Shown piece after piece: positions 44,872-53,270 of a stretch of 64,000 nucleotides of DNA; the stretch's first letter is position 1, and the number at the start of each line of letters is the position of its first letter. Origin of the DNA: Dyadobacter psychrophilus (lineage in GTDB: Bacteria > Bacteroidota > Bacteroidia > Cytophagales > Spirosomataceae); assembly GCF_900167945.1 (NCBI RefSeq), contig NZ_FUZA01000001.1, positions 1 through 64,000 of the forward strand, in the 5' to 3' direction. Both the position numbers and the translations under genes were made by a program. A model generated the notes under the pieces. That model was not told the origin of the DNA. It saw only the letters and a program-made list of their open reading frames with translations, and did no database searches.

Positions 44872-45624
44872 CTATGGTAGAAGCCGATCTTCACCTTGCT
44901 GGTAATGTTCATGGGTTTTCACAGGCGCACTTTTAGATTTGTTCATGCGCATCTGGAATACATCCACCAGCAGTGAAAATGCCATAGAGAAGTAAATGTA
45001 GCCCTTCGGAATTTCGAGCCCAAAGCCCTCACTGACCAACGAAAAGCCGATCAGCAATAAAAATGACAAAGCCAGCATTTTGAATGCAGGGTGCCGGTTT
45101 ACAAAATTACTGATCGTTTCAGCTGCCACCAGCATTAGTATTACGGTTGCTATAACTGCCACATACATTACCCAAACTTCTTTGACCATACCAATAGCAG
45201 TAATGATTGAATCGATGGAAAAAACCATATCCATGATCAGTATTTGGGTAAGGACCTGCCCGAAAGACGAAGCTTTGATCTGTTTACTCTGGTCTCCCTC
45301 TTCCCCTTCCATTTTATGATAAATCTCAGTCGAGCTCTTGTAGAGCAGAAATAACCCTCCTGCAAGTAGAACAAGCTCTTTTCCTGAGAACCCTTCACCA
45401 AAAACCACAAACAGATCTTTATCCAGCTTCATAATGAGAGAAATCAAGAGCAAAAGCCCGATCCGCATCACACCCGCGAGTATCAGGCCATATTGCCGGG
45501 CTTTCTTCTGCTGATTTGCAGGAAGTTTTGCCGCGATGATTGATATAAAAATGACGTTGTCGATCCCAAGAACCGCCTCCAAAGCGACCAACGACAAGAG
45601 TGAAACGATGACTTCGAATTCCAT
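44872..45624 (-). CDS. TerC-family integral membrane protein
   Basis: A 250-residue protein with seven or so TM helices. LEAVLGIDNVIFISI and IMDMVFSIDSIITAIG carry the conserved Asp residues of TerC, which function in Mn2+ or other metal handling. The C-terminus is charged (SAPVKTHEHYQQGEDR). It is divergent from the DUF932 gene with 162 bp between, so a shared regulatory region is likely. Confidence 0.9.
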   Translation of the reverse strand: MEFEVIVSLLSLVALEAVLGIDNVIFISIIAAKLPANQQKKARQYGLILAGVMRIGLLLLISLIMKLDKDLFVVFGEGFSGKELVLLAGGLFLLYKSSTEIYHKMEGEEGDQSKQIKASSFGQVLTQILIMDMVFSIDSIITAIGMVKEVWVMYVAVIATVILMLVAAETISNFVNRHPAFKMLALSFLLLIGFSLVSEGFGLEIPKGYIYFSMAFSLLVDVFQMRMNKSKSAPVKTHEHYQQGEDRLLP

Positions 45625-45786
45625 GAGTATTTGTTGATTAGAATTTCAATATGAGGACTAGTATGCTGTTAACTCCCTGTTATATACGGATTTGATTTTG
45701 CCATGCCAAGACATTTTCTCAATATTATTTTCTTTCTAAAATTTTTTTAAGTAAATTTACAACTGTAAAAATAAAAAACAAGAAAA

Positions 45787-46752
45787 ATGACTTATCTCAG
45801 TGCTCAGCCGCAGTTCACTACTTCATGGGATGAAATCTGCTACCCTGTAAATCCAGTGTGGCTGGCCGACCTATTACCAGACTATGAAATCATGGCCACT
45901 GATAAGCAACAACTTATCGTTGGTCAGCCTTTTCGCGGGACTAAAACGATTTTCGGCATTCAAAGCGCTGACTATGCCATCATACCCAACATATTAATTA
46001 GAGAAGTGGTCGATAAGCTCTTTTCAGACTATAAACTGGAAATAAAATATACTTCTACGGGTGAATTTAGCATTAATATAATTTTTCCTGAGCAGCTCTC
46101 CATTGGCGGAGAGCAGTTGCAGCGGAGCATGATTTTGACGAATAGTTATAATGGAAAAACCCCATTTAGCGTACAAGGCAAAACATTGACGGCCATGCTT
46201 GATGGTTCCAGCCTTCCGGGCACGAGCATGTACCGGGCAGTTTGCCAAAATGGGCTTATGGGATGGGCGGATTCCTTTTCAGAACTCTCAAAATACCGAT
46301 CCTGGTTGAAGGAACGCGGGCAGGGAAAAGAAAAAAAGCAGAAGCCCAACAGCAGCGCCATCGCGAAAAAAGATGCAGCGAGTCGAAAAATCCACCACAG
46401 CAGGCAAACGCCTGAACTGTTTCAGGAGCAGCTGTACGGATTGCTAGCTGGTCAGAATTACAAAAATCCTACCCTGACGACCACTGTATATGAACATTTT
46501 CAACAAAAATCCTTTGGTAGAGCGGATGAAAAACTGCTAAAAACACTGCCGATTCCCGTTCAACTGGCCAAGCAGGCTTATGAGCGGCTCAAACAAGAGC
46601 AGCGGCTTCTTGACCAGGATTCATCTTGCTGGCTGATGTACAATGCTGTTAATCACGCCCTTTTCAATGCGCGAAGCAGTCTTACATTAAATGACCGCTA
46701 CAAGCTTGATGAAAAGGTTTTCCATCAGCTCGCAGCCAGTTCCTTAATATAA
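45787..46752 (+). CDS. DUF932-like protein
   Basis: A 321-residue soluble protein that resembles DUF932/phage-plasmid-type proteins. It has SNSYNGKTPF-type sequence near residue 115, the AVCQNGLM segment and the C-terminal WLMYNAVNHALFN with DEKVF. A basic, low-complexity linker (residues 175-215) joins the two halves. Such genes usually belong to plasmids, phages or integrative elements; here it is among stress genes. No function is established. Confidence 0.65.
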   Translation: MTYLSAQPQFTTSWDEICYPVNPVWLADLLPDYEIMATDKQQLIVGQPFRGTKTIFGIQSADYAIIPNILIREVVDKLFSDYKLEIKYTSTGEFSINIIFPEQLSIGGEQLQRSMILTNSYNGKTPFSVQGKTLTAMLDGSSLPGTSMYRAVCQNGLMGWADSFSELSKYRSWLKERGQGKEKKQKPNSSAIAKKDAASRKIHHSRQTPELFQEQLYGLLAGQNYKNPTLTTTVYEHFQQKSFGRADEKLLKTLPIPVQLAKQAYERLKQEQRLLDQDSSCWLMYNAVNHALFNARSSLTLNDRYKLDEKVFHQLAASSLI

Positions 46753-46835
46753 CACGGGCCGTCACGCCCCCGTTGCTGTAGGCCGTTGCAAGGTAAGAAC
46801 CTGGCAGCGGCTTCGGCGTAAACCTATATATCCAT

Positions 46836-47222
46836 ATGAAAAATCAAAAAAACACAGTCATACTTAGCGAAGACGATTTTCGCATGTTAAAACAGTTTGC
46901 AGAAAATTTCCCGACCAACCCGAACGAAATGACGCTATCCTACGAATTAAACCGGGCCATCGTCGTCGAAAATGATCAGCTGCCGGAAGACAGCGTCCGC
47001 CTGAATTCACAAGTGCGCGTTAAGGAACTGGCTTCTAACAGAGAAATGGAATTTTGCATCGTCATGCCGGCCCAGGCAGATATCAAACAGAAGAAAATCT
47101 CTGTGCTTACACCTATGGGCGCAGCCTTGATCGGACTTTGTAAAGGCGAGACCATTGAGTGGAAAATGCCTGCAGGCATGAAGAAATTTGAAGTAATAGA
47201 AGTTACTCAGATTGTCATGTAA
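46836..47222 (+). CDS. Rnk/GreA-like transcription factor
   Basis: A 128-residue protein. The C-terminal half (VRVKELASNREMEFCIVMP, then ISVLTPMGAALIGLCKGETI) is the GreA/GreB C-terminal FKBP-like domain. The N-terminal coil is too short for a full GreA coiled-coil, as in Rnk. It probably binds RNA polymerase. It is a second member of a small family; another copy at 48708 is cut by an IS element. The N-terminus is acidic (SEDDFRMLKQF). Confidence 0.82.
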   Translation: MKNQKNTVILSEDDFRMLKQFAENFPTNPNEMTLSYELNRAIVVENDQLPEDSVRLNSQVRVKELASNREMEFCIVMPAQADIKQKKISVLTPMGAALIGLCKGETIEWKMPAGMKKFEVIEVTQIVM

Positions 47223-47281
47223 AATAGCGAATGTCTATCTAAAGGTTTTTTTGTAACTTAAATAGACAAACTGAAATGATC

Positions 47282-47395
47282 ATGGAAAACGAAAAAATCA
47301 GACCGGATAAGGAAATGTTAACGGCAATGTTCTACGCATTTACGATCATGCTTATATATATCACCATTTGCATATTGATGGCAAACATCAAATAA
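47282..47395 (+). CDS. 37-residue single-TM peptide
   Basis: A small frame (MENEKIRPDKEMLTAMFYAF, TIMLIYITICILMANIK) with an acidic N-terminus and one TM helix, ending 12 bp before the dedA ATG. Its spacing (60 bp after the Rnk-like gene, 12 bp before dedA) argues for translation in the operon. No homologue can be named; confidence rests on context. Confidence 0.45.
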   Translation: MENEKIRPDKEMLTAMFYAFTIMLIYITICILMANIK

Positions 47396-47407
47396 AAAAC
47401 ACTAATA

Positions 47408-48079
47408 ATGGAATTTTTTAACCAAATCTTGGATGTCTTTTTCCACTTGGACGCACATTTGGGGCATATCATTGAGCAGTATGGCGCATGGACTTATGCA
47501 GTCCTCTTTCTGATCATTTTTATTGAAACCGGAGTTGTGTTTATGCCATTTCTCCCTGGCGATTCATTACTGTTTGCGGCAGGAATGATGGCTGCAAAAT
47601 ATCCCGATTCGCTCAACATCTGGCTTATTGTTGCATTGCTTGTACTAGCGGCCATACTTGGCGATAGTTGCAACTACTTGATCGGACGCCGTTTTGGGAC
47701 TAAAATCCAGCATACCCCCCTTTTCGGAAAGAGAATGATCAAGCCTGAACATCTTGCTCATACCCATGGTTTTTATGAAAAATACGGAGCGTCCACAGTT
47801 GTAATAGCGCGGTTTGTGCCGATAGTCAGGACTTTGGCACCATTTGTAGGTGGTGTTGCGGCAATGAATTACAAGGTCTTTTTTAAATTCAATATCATCG
47901 GGGCAATTCTTTGGGTTGTGAGCCTTGCTTTTGCCGGCTACTTTCTGGGCAGCATTCCACTAGTCAGGGACAATTTTGAGAAAGTAGTGCTAGGAATCGT
48001 TGCGTTATCCGTATTGCCGATTTTTTGGCAGTTGGTTAAAGCTAAATTCCGGTCCAGCCGGCCGGAGGTTATAGTTTAG
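47408..48079 (+). CDS. DedA-family membrane protein
   Basis: A 223-residue inner-membrane protein of the DedA/VTT family. FLPGDSLLFAAGMMAA and RFVPIVRTLAPFVGGVAAM are the family's re-entrant loop motifs. DedA proteins act as lipid (undecaprenyl-phosphate) translocases or in proton-dependent homeostasis. A 45-bp stretch of its 3' end recurs at 51329-51376. Confidence 0.92.
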   Translation: MEFFNQILDVFFHLDAHLGHIIEQYGAWTYAVLFLIIFIETGVVFMPFLPGDSLLFAAGMMAAKYPDSLNIWLIVALLVLAAILGDSCNYLIGRRFGTKIQHTPLFGKRMIKPEHLAHTHGFYEKYGASTVVIARFVPIVRTLAPFVGGVAAMNYKVFFKFNIIGAILWVVSLAFAGYFLGSIPLVRDNFEKVVLGIVALSVLPIFWQLVKAKFRSSRPEVIV

Positions 48080-48241
48080 GCTTAGCTTCTAGGAATACCC
48101 CTGGCAATCCTATTATTATTTCCAAGTCAGCGAATGTTAGTCGCATGCTGCCCGGCCGACTGCCAGGTCACAGGCAGAAACAACCGACGTAAACAGCAAC
48201 AAACATTTTCAAAAAGGCTTTACAAACAAGCAGACGAAATT

Positions 48242-48610
48242 ATGCATTTATCTTATTCAAAAATTGGCGCTGCTTCGGTAGCGATGGTACTCGCTGAAAT
48301 AGAAGATATCTTCCAAAAGAGAGAGGCTCATGAAATAGATGGTATGCCTGCTACCAGGCAGCAAGCTGATTTTGATGTATATGCCAATTTTCTGGCTGAA
48401 AATGCAGTTGTGCTTGATGGTACAGGTACTGTACACGATCAGCAGACATGTGTCAATACACCAGTCAAAATCAACCAGTCGGCAAAAAACCGGTTTTTGT
48501 CTATCCTAAGCCGTGTAACAAAGGCACATGAAGGCGTTTCACGTCAGGAGCGCCTTTTTGTTCATTGGTATTGGTCACAAATACAAAACAGTCTTCTACA
48601 CCGGCCATAA
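48242..48610 (+). CDS. Hypothetical protein, acidic-helical
   Basis: A 122-residue frame from ATG 48242 (MHLSYSKIGAASVAM); an upstream ATG at 48134 would add 36 residues of low quality. It is mixed helical (VLAEIEDIFQKREAHE, NRFLSILSRVTKAHEG) with one Cys and no known motif. An ATG-rich stretch and the context between dedA and the second rnk-like gene support it only weakly. Confidence 0.4.
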   Translation: MHLSYSKIGAASVAMVLAEIEDIFQKREAHEIDGMPATRQQADFDVYANFLAENAVVLDGTGTVHDQQTCVNTPVKINQSAKNRFLSILSRVTKAHEGVSRQERLFVHWYWSQIQNSLLHRP

Positions 48611-48644
48611 TTTCACCTTCCTCTAAGTATACCCATTAAACGTG

Positions 48645-48671
48645 GACAACCACCAAAACCTGGTGGTTGTC
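48645..48671. promoter_or_regulatory. Perfect 10-bp hairpin upstream of the truncated rnk-like gene
   Basis: GACAACCACC (48645-48654) pairs perfectly with GGTGGTTGTC (48662-48671) around a 7-nt loop. No T-run follows, so it is not a standard terminator. It could be a leader hairpin or an operator for the gene at 48708. Confidence 0.45.
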
Positions 48672-48707
48672 TAGGTTATATTGAAAGCACTAATTAACTT
48701 AAAAGAA

Positions 48708-48928
48708 ATGCACGGTAAAACTCCCATCATACTTGGAAAGAGCGATTTCCGTATCCTAAAACGATATATGGCGGATTTGTCTGAAAATGAATCGCTGAGC
48801 TCTCGGTTATTGTCATGGGAGCTTCGGTCAGCCATAGTGGTGGAAGATGATCTCTTACCCGAAAACTGTGTGCGGTTAAACTCTACTATTAAAATTAGGG
48901 AGTGGCCAAGTAATAGCGTACGGGAATT
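48708..48928 (+). pseudogene. Second Rnk/GreA-like gene, truncated by IS3 element
   Basis: From ATG 48708 the frame reads KTPIILGKSDFRILKRYM, then AIVVEDDLLPENCVRLN and SNSVREF, clearly paralogous to the protein at 46836-47222. After 48928 the frame runs into the left end of the IS3 element and stops at 48977 with a foreign tail (PFLEWRRVRLGC). The FKBP-like half (PMGAALIGL in the intact copy) does not appear on the far side of the IS at 50153. So the insertion came with a loss of DNA. Confidence 0.85.
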
Positions 48929-48960
48929 TGTACGCTTCCCATTTTTAGAGTGGCGGCGAG

Positions 48961-49830
48961 TTAGACTTGGTTGTTGATTGTAACAGTTAATTCTTCTTTT
49001 TTCACGGCATTTTCTTTCAATAGTATGTGCTTCTGATTTGGCGTTAGTCCCTTCATTGACCTGTGCGGGTGCTTACTGTTGTAATTGTCAAGCCATTTGT
49101 CCGATAAAATGCGTAGCTGTTCCAGAGAATCAAAAAAGTATGCATCCAGGACGTCTTCCCGGTAAGTTCTGTTTAATCTTTCGTTATAGCCATTTTGCAT
49201 CGGCTTGCCGGGCTGAATAAACTTTTGCTCAATTTGCTTTTCCTCGCACCATTTAGCTAGTTTCTTACTTATGAACTCAGGGCCATTGTCCGTTCTTATT
49301 GATAGTGGCAACCCTCGTTCGCATTCTAACTGCTGCAAGACTTGTATGACTTTACCGGCACAAAGGGAGTAGTCCGCATGCGCTGCAAGTGCTTCTCTGC
49401 TAGCGTCATCCATGACAACTAATGTTCGCACACGTCGGCCAGAACTAAGAGCATCACTGACAAAATCCATGCTCCAGGTTTCATTCAAAACCTTCGCCTC
49501 AATTAAAGGCTGTTTCGGCCTTTTCAGAATGCGCCTTTTTCGCTTACGCCTTAATTTGAGATCCATACTTCGATAGATTCGAAGCACTCGTTTGCGATTC
49601 CAAGGCAGGCCTCTATTCCGCAAATTGCCGTAATACCAATCGAAACCTCGGGTCGGATGTTCTTCTGCCAGCTCATTAAGCATGTCTATAACAGGCAAGT
49701 CGTTCTTGACCGTTTTGTAATAAAAAACACCCGTGCTCAACTGCAAAACTCTACATGCCCGCTCAATGCTAAATCCAGCTTCCTGAGAAATATCGGAAGC
49801 AATTAGCCGCTTCTGAGCAGGCCTTAAAGC
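48961..49830 (-). CDS. IS3-family transposase orfB (rve integrase), made by -1 frameshift
   Basis: About 290 residues from the slip site, with the retroviral-type integrase core. The HTH_21 region is EHPTRGFDWYYGNLRN. The DDE residues are Asp in WSMDFVSDAL, Asp in IRTDNGPEFIS and Glu in NGYNERLNRTYREDV. It is normally produced as an orfAB fusion, since its frame is entered at 49830-49836 from orfA (A AAAAAG read on the minus strand). An orphan TTG start at 49746 is less likely. Confidence 0.9.
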   Translation of the reverse strand, partial: ALRPAQKRLIASDISQEAGFSIERACRVLQLSTGVFYYKTVKNDLPVIDMLNELAEEHPTRGFDWYYGNLRNRGLPWNRKRVLRIYRSMDLKLRRKRKRRILKRPKQPLIEAKVLNETWSMDFVSDALSSGRRVRTLVVMDDASREALAAHADYSLCAGKVIQVLQQLECERGLPLSIRTDNGPEFISKKLAKWCEEKQIEQKFIQPGKPMQNGYNERLNRTYREDVLDAYFFDSLEQLRILSDKWLDNYNSKHPHRSMKGLTPNQKHILLKENAVKKEELTVTINNQV

Positions 49831-50090
49831 TTTTTTTCAATGATCTCTTTTGCAAGTCTGTGATCAAGAGCTAATTCCGCATACATGTGTTTCAGACGGC
49901 GGTTCTCCTCCTTGAGTGCCTTCAATTCAGAAAGTTCCGAAGCACCCATGCCGCTGTACTTTTTGCGCCAATTGTACAATGTAGCCTTGGAAACGCCATT
50001 TTCTCGAGCGACGTCATTTGCCTGTTTGCCAGAATCCAAGTCTTTGAGGATTTTGACGATGTGAGTTTCTGTGAATGTGTTTCGTTTCAT
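49824..50090 (-). CDS. IS3-family orfA (HTH transposase subunit)
   Basis: An 88-residue protein with an N-terminal helix-turn-helix (THIVKILKDLDSGKQAND, VSKATLYNWRKKYSG) followed by a leucine-zipper-like coil (LKALKEENRRLKHMYAEL). It ends inside the slip region AAAAAAAGCTTTAA, so that some ribosomes move into orfB. Typical orfA of the IS3/IS150-type group. Confidence 0.92.
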   Translation of the reverse strand: MKRNTFTETHIVKILKDLDSGKQANDVARENGVSKATLYNWRKKYSGMGASELSELKALKEENRRLKHMYAELALDHRLAKEIIEKKL

Positions 50091-50312
50091 AGCAGATTAA
50101 AATTAGAAAATTTGTCTAATTCATCACCACTCTGTTTTTAGGGAAGCTTACAGTTCGTTAGAAAGCCTTCTCTGGTTTATTTGATATTCTAAGTTACTGG
50201 TACTTTCAGTCAATTTACTAATCATCAACCTGAAATTAGAAATGATAATCCTTTTATCGTGAAAGTAAGAATTTGTTCAGAAGAAGAAAAGGGAACTTAG
50301 TATCCCATATCA

Positions 50313-50873
50313 CTACTCTTTCGGAACTGTTCTTTCAATTATATTTTGCCCGGTATCGAAATCTGTACCATAAAAAAGGGCATAATCGAGCTTCACTTTG
50401 ATACCAGATGTACCCTCCTTGATTTTAAGAAAAATCCTATCTAAAAACATCTTCCTATTGTTGACCGTCACATGGACCTTGGGCATTCCAGATTTGACCA
50501 AATTGAGGTAGAAGGTCACTTTCTTGGAAGCTGCCAGTTGCATCTCGTAAACATTAGCAGACAAACGCTTGGATTTTATTCCAAACGCAAACTTTCTTTG
50601 AATAAGGGTGAGCGGTGTGAGTTTGCCTTTTTCGGTGTAGGCGATCTTATAGACATTGACAGGCTTGTCTGCTTGGATGTTGCCATCTTGAATAAATGCA
50701 TCATAGACAAAAGTGTTATGGTTTTTGCTATGCTGAATATAGAACAACCGGTTTTTGTTAAATGGCGGTACAGGATAGCCTTCCTGTGCGTAACCTGGTA
50801 AAACATAGGTTGTCAGAAACAAGATTAAAAGATATTCCACAACTTTATTCGTTGGATGGGATTTCATATTCAA
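50313..50873 (-). CDS. DUF4833 exported protein
   Basis: A 186-residue protein with a signal peptide (YLLILFLTTYVLPGYAQ). The mature part has the DUF4833 pattern: NKNRLFYIQHSKNHNTFVYDA, KPVNVYKIAYTEKGKLTPLT and a DYALFYG near the end. Predicted beta-rich and periplasmic or surface-located; function unknown. The ATG at 50867 is an alternative start. It follows the IS3 element by 160 bp. Confidence 0.75.
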   Translation of the reverse strand: MNMKSHPTNKVVEYLLILFLTTYVLPGYAQEGYPVPPFNKNRLFYIQHSKNHNTFVYDAFIQDGNIQADKPVNVYKIAYTEKGKLTPLTLIQRKFAFGIKSKRLSANVYEMQLAASKKVTFYLNLVKSGMPKVHVTVNNRKMFLDRIFLKIKEGTSGIKVKLDYALFYGTDFDTGQNIIERTVPKE

Positions 50874-51209
50874 GAATTTAAATTCAATCCTTATGAATGC
50901 GCTTTTGACATTTACAAGATACGGACGATTGGTAGAAAATGTGGTAGGAAGGTGAAAGTAACTATACTAGACTACCAAGCCTCAAGCTTTTCATTTCCCA
51001 TTGCATCAAACCATGTTGTGGATCACAAGGCATTGAACGGCAGGGCAATGTTATTTTTTAATCCTTCGCCAAAAGTCGCTTTCAGATCGTTAAATAAAAC
51101 AGTTAGGACTGTATCTGCTGTCCACTGCGAAACGTCTTCCCAGTTACCGACTACCCTCCGGTTGAAGAACTGCCTATGATGTTATTCTATAAACCTTCCA
51201 TATCTTGAG
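50874..51209. other. Intergenic, with decayed minus-strand reading
   Basis: The minus strand at about 51160-50960 reads RRVVGNWEDVSQWTADTV, LTVLFNDLKATFGEG and LKNNIALPFNAL with one stop and then WFDAMGNEKLEAW. It looks coding in character but I cannot name the family, and stops interrupt it. It is probably a pseudogene. Nothing else is recognised. Confidence 0.35.
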
Positions 51210-51310
51210 CGGCAAAGCACAGTCAGCTCACCGTTAATCTCATTGCCTGCCATAATTACCGAAGTTTGAATCACATCCGATTCCCAAATACCCTGCACTT
51301 GATATCGTCG
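51210..51310 (-). pseudogene. Fragment of a UspA gene (copy of 44466-44590)
   Basis: The plus strand here reads CATTGCCTGCCATAATTACC, GAAGTTTGAATCACATCCGA, TTCCCAAATACCCTG. The UspA gene at 44510-44570 reads TTGCCTGCCGCAATATCGAAG, TTTGAATTGCATTGGAC, TCCCAAATGCCCTT. The match is about 80 per cent with one or two gaps and in the same orientation. Start and end of the gene are gone. Confidence 0.65.
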
Positions 51311-51328
51311 AGAGCAATTCTTTTAGAT

Positions 51329-51376
51329 TGTGAGCCTACCTTTTGCTAGCCACTTTCTGGGCAGCATTCCATTTGA
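51329..51376 (+). pseudogene. Fragment of a dedA gene (copy of 47918-47965)
   Basis: TGTGAGCCTACCTTTTGCTA, GCCACTTTCTGGGCAGCATTCC here matches the intact dedA at 47917-47963 (TGTGAGCCTTGCTTTTGCCG, GCTACTTTCTGGGCAGCATTCC) with four or so mismatches. It directly follows the UspA fragment. In the intact locus the two genes are 3 kb apart, so this is a collapsed copy. Confidence 0.7.
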
Positions 51377-51548
51377 AAAGTACAGTTTAACGTCATGTAA
51401 AACACCAATCTGTACTATATGGAACCTTGTGGCGTATATTTTGATACTTTCTGAATATTATCAAAGTTCATAAAAACCACCGTGGCCGTTGCAGAACTGC
51501 CCTGACAAATTGAATTTGAAGAATTCTTAAATCTGACTTGTGAGATTT

Positions 51549-53069
51549 TCAAAATTTCAATGTAAAAGCAATCAAGGGCCTTAAAAATGCGCTGACTAAA
51601 TGCTCCACAGTCTCCATTGCTGCACTATTTACCAGTTTCCTTTTGAATGTTTTGATGTATTTTTTGAGATTGAAGCAGGTCGCTGCCATTAGCATCACCT
51701 TATGTGCCGCGTCTTTTCCCAGAACATTAATTTTACTTAATCCGTAATAATTGACCAAGCTTCCAAAGACCGGCTCTACCGTACTTTGTCTGGTTTGCTT
51801 CATCCGCTTCCCTCGCCTGCTTAGTTGTCTTTCATAGGCTCGGCGGTAATAGTCTTCATAAGCTGTCGTAGAAATTCTTTTAAATTGAGACTTAGGCGTA
51901 CAGGATTCTTTTAGAACACAGGGGATGCAATCCTTTTTTGAAGCCCGGTAGTTTTTGATAAGCTTCCCGTCAGATGTCAGATCGAAGCCTTTAAAAGGAA
52001 TTGTCTTACCCATGGTGCAGGTAAAGACATCTTCTTTCCGGTCATAGGTAACCCATTCCCTTTCTGGTTTGTACTTTCCAAAAACAGGAATCCATGGTGT
52101 GATATTTCTCAGTTCGAGAAACTCATAGTTAAACCCATTTGAGTACCCTGCGTCTGCTAATAGCTCTGTCATCCGAAGATCATTAGCCTTTAATCGTTTT
52201 TGGACTTGCACCGTCATTGCTGGCAGATACTGACTGTCTCTGCCATCGGCGAAGTCTGCCTGTATATGACTAATTACGCCCTGACCTGAATCTACCGCCA
52301 TACTGCAGTGGTAGTTAAGTTTTCTTGCCTTGCCAGGCTTTACTGAAATACGAGCATCCGGATCATGCGGATTATAATGTGTTTTATTACTGAATAACTG
52401 AGCTTTTTCATGAGAAGCGCCGCTGGCGCCGACTGGATTTTTACGCAGTTTATCGTGGACATGTTTCACACGGTTCAAATGATGCTGTGGAGCAGTGATC
52501 AACCCCACTGTCGAAGGTGTAGCAGTGATGACTGGCTCTTGGTTCTCGGTATTCACTGCTGCAAAGTGCCTTTCAATAGATTGAAAAGGCTTTTTCAGTT
52601 CAAGACTTTCCATTGAAGCATTGGCCTTAATCGGTGCCGAATCCAGGGCTTGGGTATGTCCACTAACCATGCCCTTGTCAACACACAGAGCAAACACCTT
52701 GTTGAATAGAGATTCAAAAACAGTAGCTGGATATAATTGCCTGGTCCGGCTAATAGTCGAATGCCAAGGTAGCTGCTCGTCAATATCATAGCCCAAAAAG
52801 TAAAGAATGTCCATGCGCATTGAGCAGTGATCTACCAACTTGCGGTCAGACGTTACATTTTCGAGGTAGCCGACAAGCATTAGCTTAAAAAACACGACCG
52901 GGTCTATGGAAGGGTTTCCAGTGCTTCCATAAAGCGCTTTGGTTTCTTTGTGGATGGAGTTCAAATCCAGCGATTCTCTCAGCCTTCGATAAAAATTAGC
53001 CTTCGGAATCCGCTCGGATAACTGGAAGCTCATGAACAGTTTTTCCGTGTAGTTTTTTCTTCCTTGCAT
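51549..53069 (-). CDS. IS1182-family transposase
   Basis: A 506-residue DDE transposase. The N-terminal DUF772 domain (residues 15-120) includes GNPSIDPVVFFKLMLVGYL. The DDE core has LDSAPIKANASM, ELLADAGYSNGFNYE and, near the C-terminus, STVEPVFGSLVNYYG. A Cys-rich turn (CIPCVLKESCTP) before the last catalytic segment is common in IS1182. It appears intact and therefore possibly active. It is 86 residues aligned to the partial copy at 1-260. Confidence 0.94.
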   Translation of the reverse strand: MQGRKNYTEKLFMSFQLSERIPKANFYRRLRESLDLNSIHKETKALYGSTGNPSIDPVVFFKLMLVGYLENVTSDRKLVDHCSMRMDILYFLGYDIDEQLPWHSTISRTRQLYPATVFESLFNKVFALCVDKGMVSGHTQALDSAPIKANASMESLELKKPFQSIERHFAAVNTENQEPVITATPSTVGLITAPQHHLNRVKHVHDKLRKNPVGASGASHEKAQLFSNKTHYNPHDPDARISVKPGKARKLNYHCSMAVDSGQGVISHIQADFADGRDSQYLPAMTVQVQKRLKANDLRMTELLADAGYSNGFNYEFLELRNITPWIPVFGKYKPEREWVTYDRKEDVFTCTMGKTIPFKGFDLTSDGKLIKNYRASKKDCIPCVLKESCTPKSQFKRISTTAYEDYYRRAYERQLSRRGKRMKQTRQSTVEPVFGSLVNYYGLSKINVLGKDAAHKVMLMAATCFNLKKYIKTFKRKLVNSAAMETVEHLVSAFLRPLIAFTLKF

Positions 53070-53270
53070 TCCTGAAGTTACAAAAAATTCAGGGTAGTAA
53101 TAAATAAATTAGGCGTTTTCTGGCGTGATTTTCAAATTATTATCGTCGTTTAAGGATGTGAACAGGCCAGCCGCTCGAAGAACGACATTGCATGTCTTTC
53201 TAATTTCAGTTGGTCAGTTACAGAAAACGATTCGTATTTTCTACAAATTTTAATATTCAGTTGGACACAA

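Larger units (their letters stand above)
48929..50152 (-). mobile_element. IS3-family insertion sequence, 1224 bp
   Basis: Terminal inverted repeats of about 40 bp. The left end starts TGTACGCTTCCC (48929) and the right end, read inward from 50152, TGTAAGCTTCCC, with matching AGAGTGG and TTAGAC blocks. The element encodes orfA and orfB on the minus strand with a canonical A AAAAAG slip. I found no 3-bp target duplication: the left flank ends AATT and the right begins GTTCG. That fits a deletion after insertion. The element itself looks intact. Confidence 0.88.

Noticed and set aside
48531..48562. AAGGCG/CGCCTT hairpin followed by T's as a terminator
   Set aside because: It lies inside the 48242-48610 frame, more than 50 bp before its stop, with a long 15-nt loop.
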